DNA of 6,190 bases from an uncultured Clostridia bacterium (GTDB lineage: Bacteria; Bacillota; Clostridia; Oscillospirales; Oscillospiraceae), in assembly GCA_947176425.1 (NCBI GenBank), contig CAMWQV010000134.1, positions 1 through 6,190 on the forward strand, in the 5' to 3' direction. The notes below the pieces were generated by a model that was given only the letters and a program-made list of their open reading frames with translations, was not told the DNA's origin and did no database searches. This document shows positions 5,401 through 6,190 of the stretch, piece after piece (position 1 is the first letter of the stretch; each line of letters opens with the position of its first letter). The position numbers and the translations under genes were made by a program.

Positions 5401-6190
5401 CAGCGTCCTTGCTCTCAGCCAGTGCAGCGTTGGCAGCCTTAGTCGCGTTTTCATGCGCGGTATCAGGCGTAGGCTCATCGGCCTTCTTCTGGCTGGCAAT
5501 GATCTCATCATAGAGGTCGTAGAGCCAGGCAGGAGTATCATCTTTGTTGACTTTGACAATGAATTTCGCATTGTCATTGCCGATCCAGATAATCTGGTCG
5601 TTTGTCTTGACCTTGCTGTCCCCGCTGCTGCACATATGGATCTCATTTGCCACGGTCTTGTAGTTGGACTGGTTCTTGCCGCGGGTGATCTCATAGACAA
5701 CAGCATCGTCAACATCAACGTATTTATCGCCATCTTTGTTGATAGCAACCATGATGTAATTGTCGCGGCCGGTCTTGTCGATCACCTGAATGCGGGTAAT
5801 TTCACCGGCATAAATGTCATAGCTGTTGAAATTGCTGGTAATCGGCTTGAGGCTGTCCGCCATGAGTTCAGAGCTGTCGTTGGTTTCTGTGTCATACAAT
5901 CTGTAGAAACCATAGCTGCTGTCCTTCCAATCGCGGAAGTTCCAGGTATAATCGTCGGGGTTGGGTACAACCGTCTGCATGGGGTTGGAAGTCTTGTTGT
6001 TGAGGGTATCAAGACTGCGGACGGTGCCGCCATTGTAGTTGTTGGTAAAGTAAGCGAGGGAAATGCTGTCGTAATCTTTCGCCCATTCTTTGGTTTCGAT
6101 CACGATCACGTCTGCAACCCAGTAATCCGCCTTATTATTGTCGGACTCGGTGTTCCGGGCAACAGCGTACATAGCGGTGATATCTTCACC
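2477..6190 (-). CDS. Giant secreted/surface protein with Ig-like domains, N-terminus outside the window
   Basis: The frame stays open to the right edge (codons GEDITA precede the Met at 6172, and no SD is visible), so 1237 C-terminal residues are seen and the real start lies beyond. Numbering from Met-6172: a beta-rich region (1-210, with DYWVADVIVIE and NKDGDKYVDVDDAVVYE); a charged Ala/Lys/Glu-rich helical or coiled-coil stretch (about 213-305); a proline linker (308-318); Ig-like beta domains (about 318-490) with an EF-like DDDNDG loop (449-454); an Asp/Pro linker (494-516); then a long beta-rich, Thr/Ser/Asp-rich part to the end. EYDVTATA (356-363) recurs as EYDVTATG (819-826), suggesting repeated modules. 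It is acidic with only three Cys, and has no LPxTG or C-terminal membrane segment. A signal peptide and SLH-type anchor may lie upstream off the window, but none is visible. S-layer or adhesin is the likely class; the binding partner is unknown. Confidence 0.8.
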   Translation of the reverse strand, partial: GEDITAMYAVARNTESDNNKADYWVADVIVIETKEWAKDYDSISLAYFTNNYNGGTVRSLDTLNNKTSNPMQTVVPNPDDYTWNFRDWKDSSYGFYRLYDTETNDSSELMADSLKPITSNFNSYDIYAGEITRIQVIDKTGRDNYIMVAINKDGDKYVDVDDAVVYEITRGKNQSNYKTVANEIHMCSSGDSKVKTNDQIIWIGNDNAKFIVKVNKDDTPAWLYDLYDEIIASQKKADEPTPDTAHENATKAANAALAESKDADLKALGAEGRKALLDKLKEALTELKKYETDTQLVKDLEAAVKAIEDYKDDTPPVVDPTKPTVTVEVKAPDGVTVTKAEELTKQDDDTYDLTVTLTYEGEYDVTATAGTVSEDGKTVTVEDVKDGDTITITLTEKGSSTEINVTPSIVRYIDPDGDDVTEILGVETPIALEARDTVEGKLVLTAAELLTLSEDDDNDGMGTFVVKGVQDEAGNKAEATEDGYALAVDSETVNLVVEVGPEVAGPDDPNVNPDDPIIGIDPLRISKRARAGAGNNPNYALRVKMAHGTHPTGVSYQYPKEYSGLELYASKEEGASFVKAIDANSDEWKILAYISDDIIARCKDENGKFDVKLVNKAIIIRLTTEADETVEAVPEVKAYKNGNSYELYGYGEYADTKLSLAQVEAAIAVAEGVEPENVKATVAGTAATGSAKITRPSGNTSTVYFKATGMNSMADTGTLRKVSYDGTTLAYVKNNSGEKVSGFLGGRTGYVIKKDADYFESAYAGATGTTGGWDKTALAVTAGVVTDKILKAVSKDIDLVEAVRFTQTSDTTKQTVGKWNVNDAEYDVTATGRDADVYVKVGSTIRIEAKSETSGATKFAPQTWRLLINGEKVNGVADQVLTADAKPTFTMRVASLPEDAKGIANVEIKQVTNSSVDVYLEDAETPIATIDLDDPPLAISLGSDYKTGDQLLAVIDKTGSKVKADYWTATSSDLITVASNGVLWSDLSSKITGNDVTAIHLYSVSKVTFSGLIGTGTSANANVKVSRNEVSKDISSTLSSSNNEYYVAQGTDLSLEATKAMTYVKVTEDETDECTWIGEVANMKTKGGKGTYTVGDEDITVTLVQTTTELTFTLTGIKANGKAKDAELGMDKSTSTYVKFEPDPKNVQITKKDGTTIKYGSETDEFSAVDATDTFKLIDIVAKAGKTLKDVAVVIVDYANDDQEEYFEIMPAELSGASDDGIESITFNVILRKEAAS

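Noticed and set aside
5719..5740. Dockerin-like NKDGDKYVDVDDAV in the giant protein
   Set aside because: The spacing is two residues too long for a dockerin calcium loop and there is no second copy beside it; more likely a surface beta-hairpin.
6170..6172. Met codon as the start of the giant protein
   Set aside because: The six codons before it stay in frame to the window edge, no SD is present, and the protein begins mid-domain with no signal peptide.

Overview
The window looks like a piece of chromosome from a spore-forming Clostridia-type Firmicute with mid-range GC, possibly an Oscillospiraceae-like gut bacterium. The grounds are consensus sigma-A promoters, strong purine-rich Shine-Dalgarno sequences, a LysM-GH18 protein of the spore-cortex/germination type, and a very large acidic, Ig-like surface protein. 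The taxon is inferred from gene style; there is no marker gene.

Layout. (1) 1-363, minus strand: the N-terminal 121 residues of a MarR-family repressor, running off the left edge. It has a textbook promoter whose -10 box is overlapped by a 7-2-7 inverted repeat, which predicts autorepression. (2) 364-665: no protein gene that I can support. It holds a divergent plus-strand promoter, followed about 50 bases later by a very strong intrinsic terminator, i.e. a candidate small RNA of about 90 nt. (3) 666-957: a compact, normally unannotated type I toxin-antitoxin locus. A promoter drives a structured leader and a 31-residue single-helix membrane peptide. Downstream is a perfect 16-bp stem that can end transcription from both sides, and a convergent minus-strand promoter that makes a short antitoxin RNA. 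A 24-base direct repeat (21 of 24 identical) covers the toxin SD end, start codon and first codons, and recurs at the exact 5' end of the antitoxin RNA. The antitoxin could therefore pair with the toxin start site in trans. This is the architecture of the par/Fst system of plasmid pAD1. (4) 987-2267, minus: a 426-residue protein with two LysM domains and a GH18 domain (SleL/YaaH-like). (5) 2268-2476: an intergenic stretch with two stem-loops. (6) 2477-6190, minus: the C-terminal 1237 residues of a giant secreted or surface protein, open at the right edge.

The genes do not form one operon. The GH18 protein and the giant protein both concern the envelope or spore surface and point the same way. 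The GH18 gene has no terminator of its own, so its transcript would read through the antitoxin unit to the shared stem. The toxin-antitoxin locus is the most interesting part of the window.
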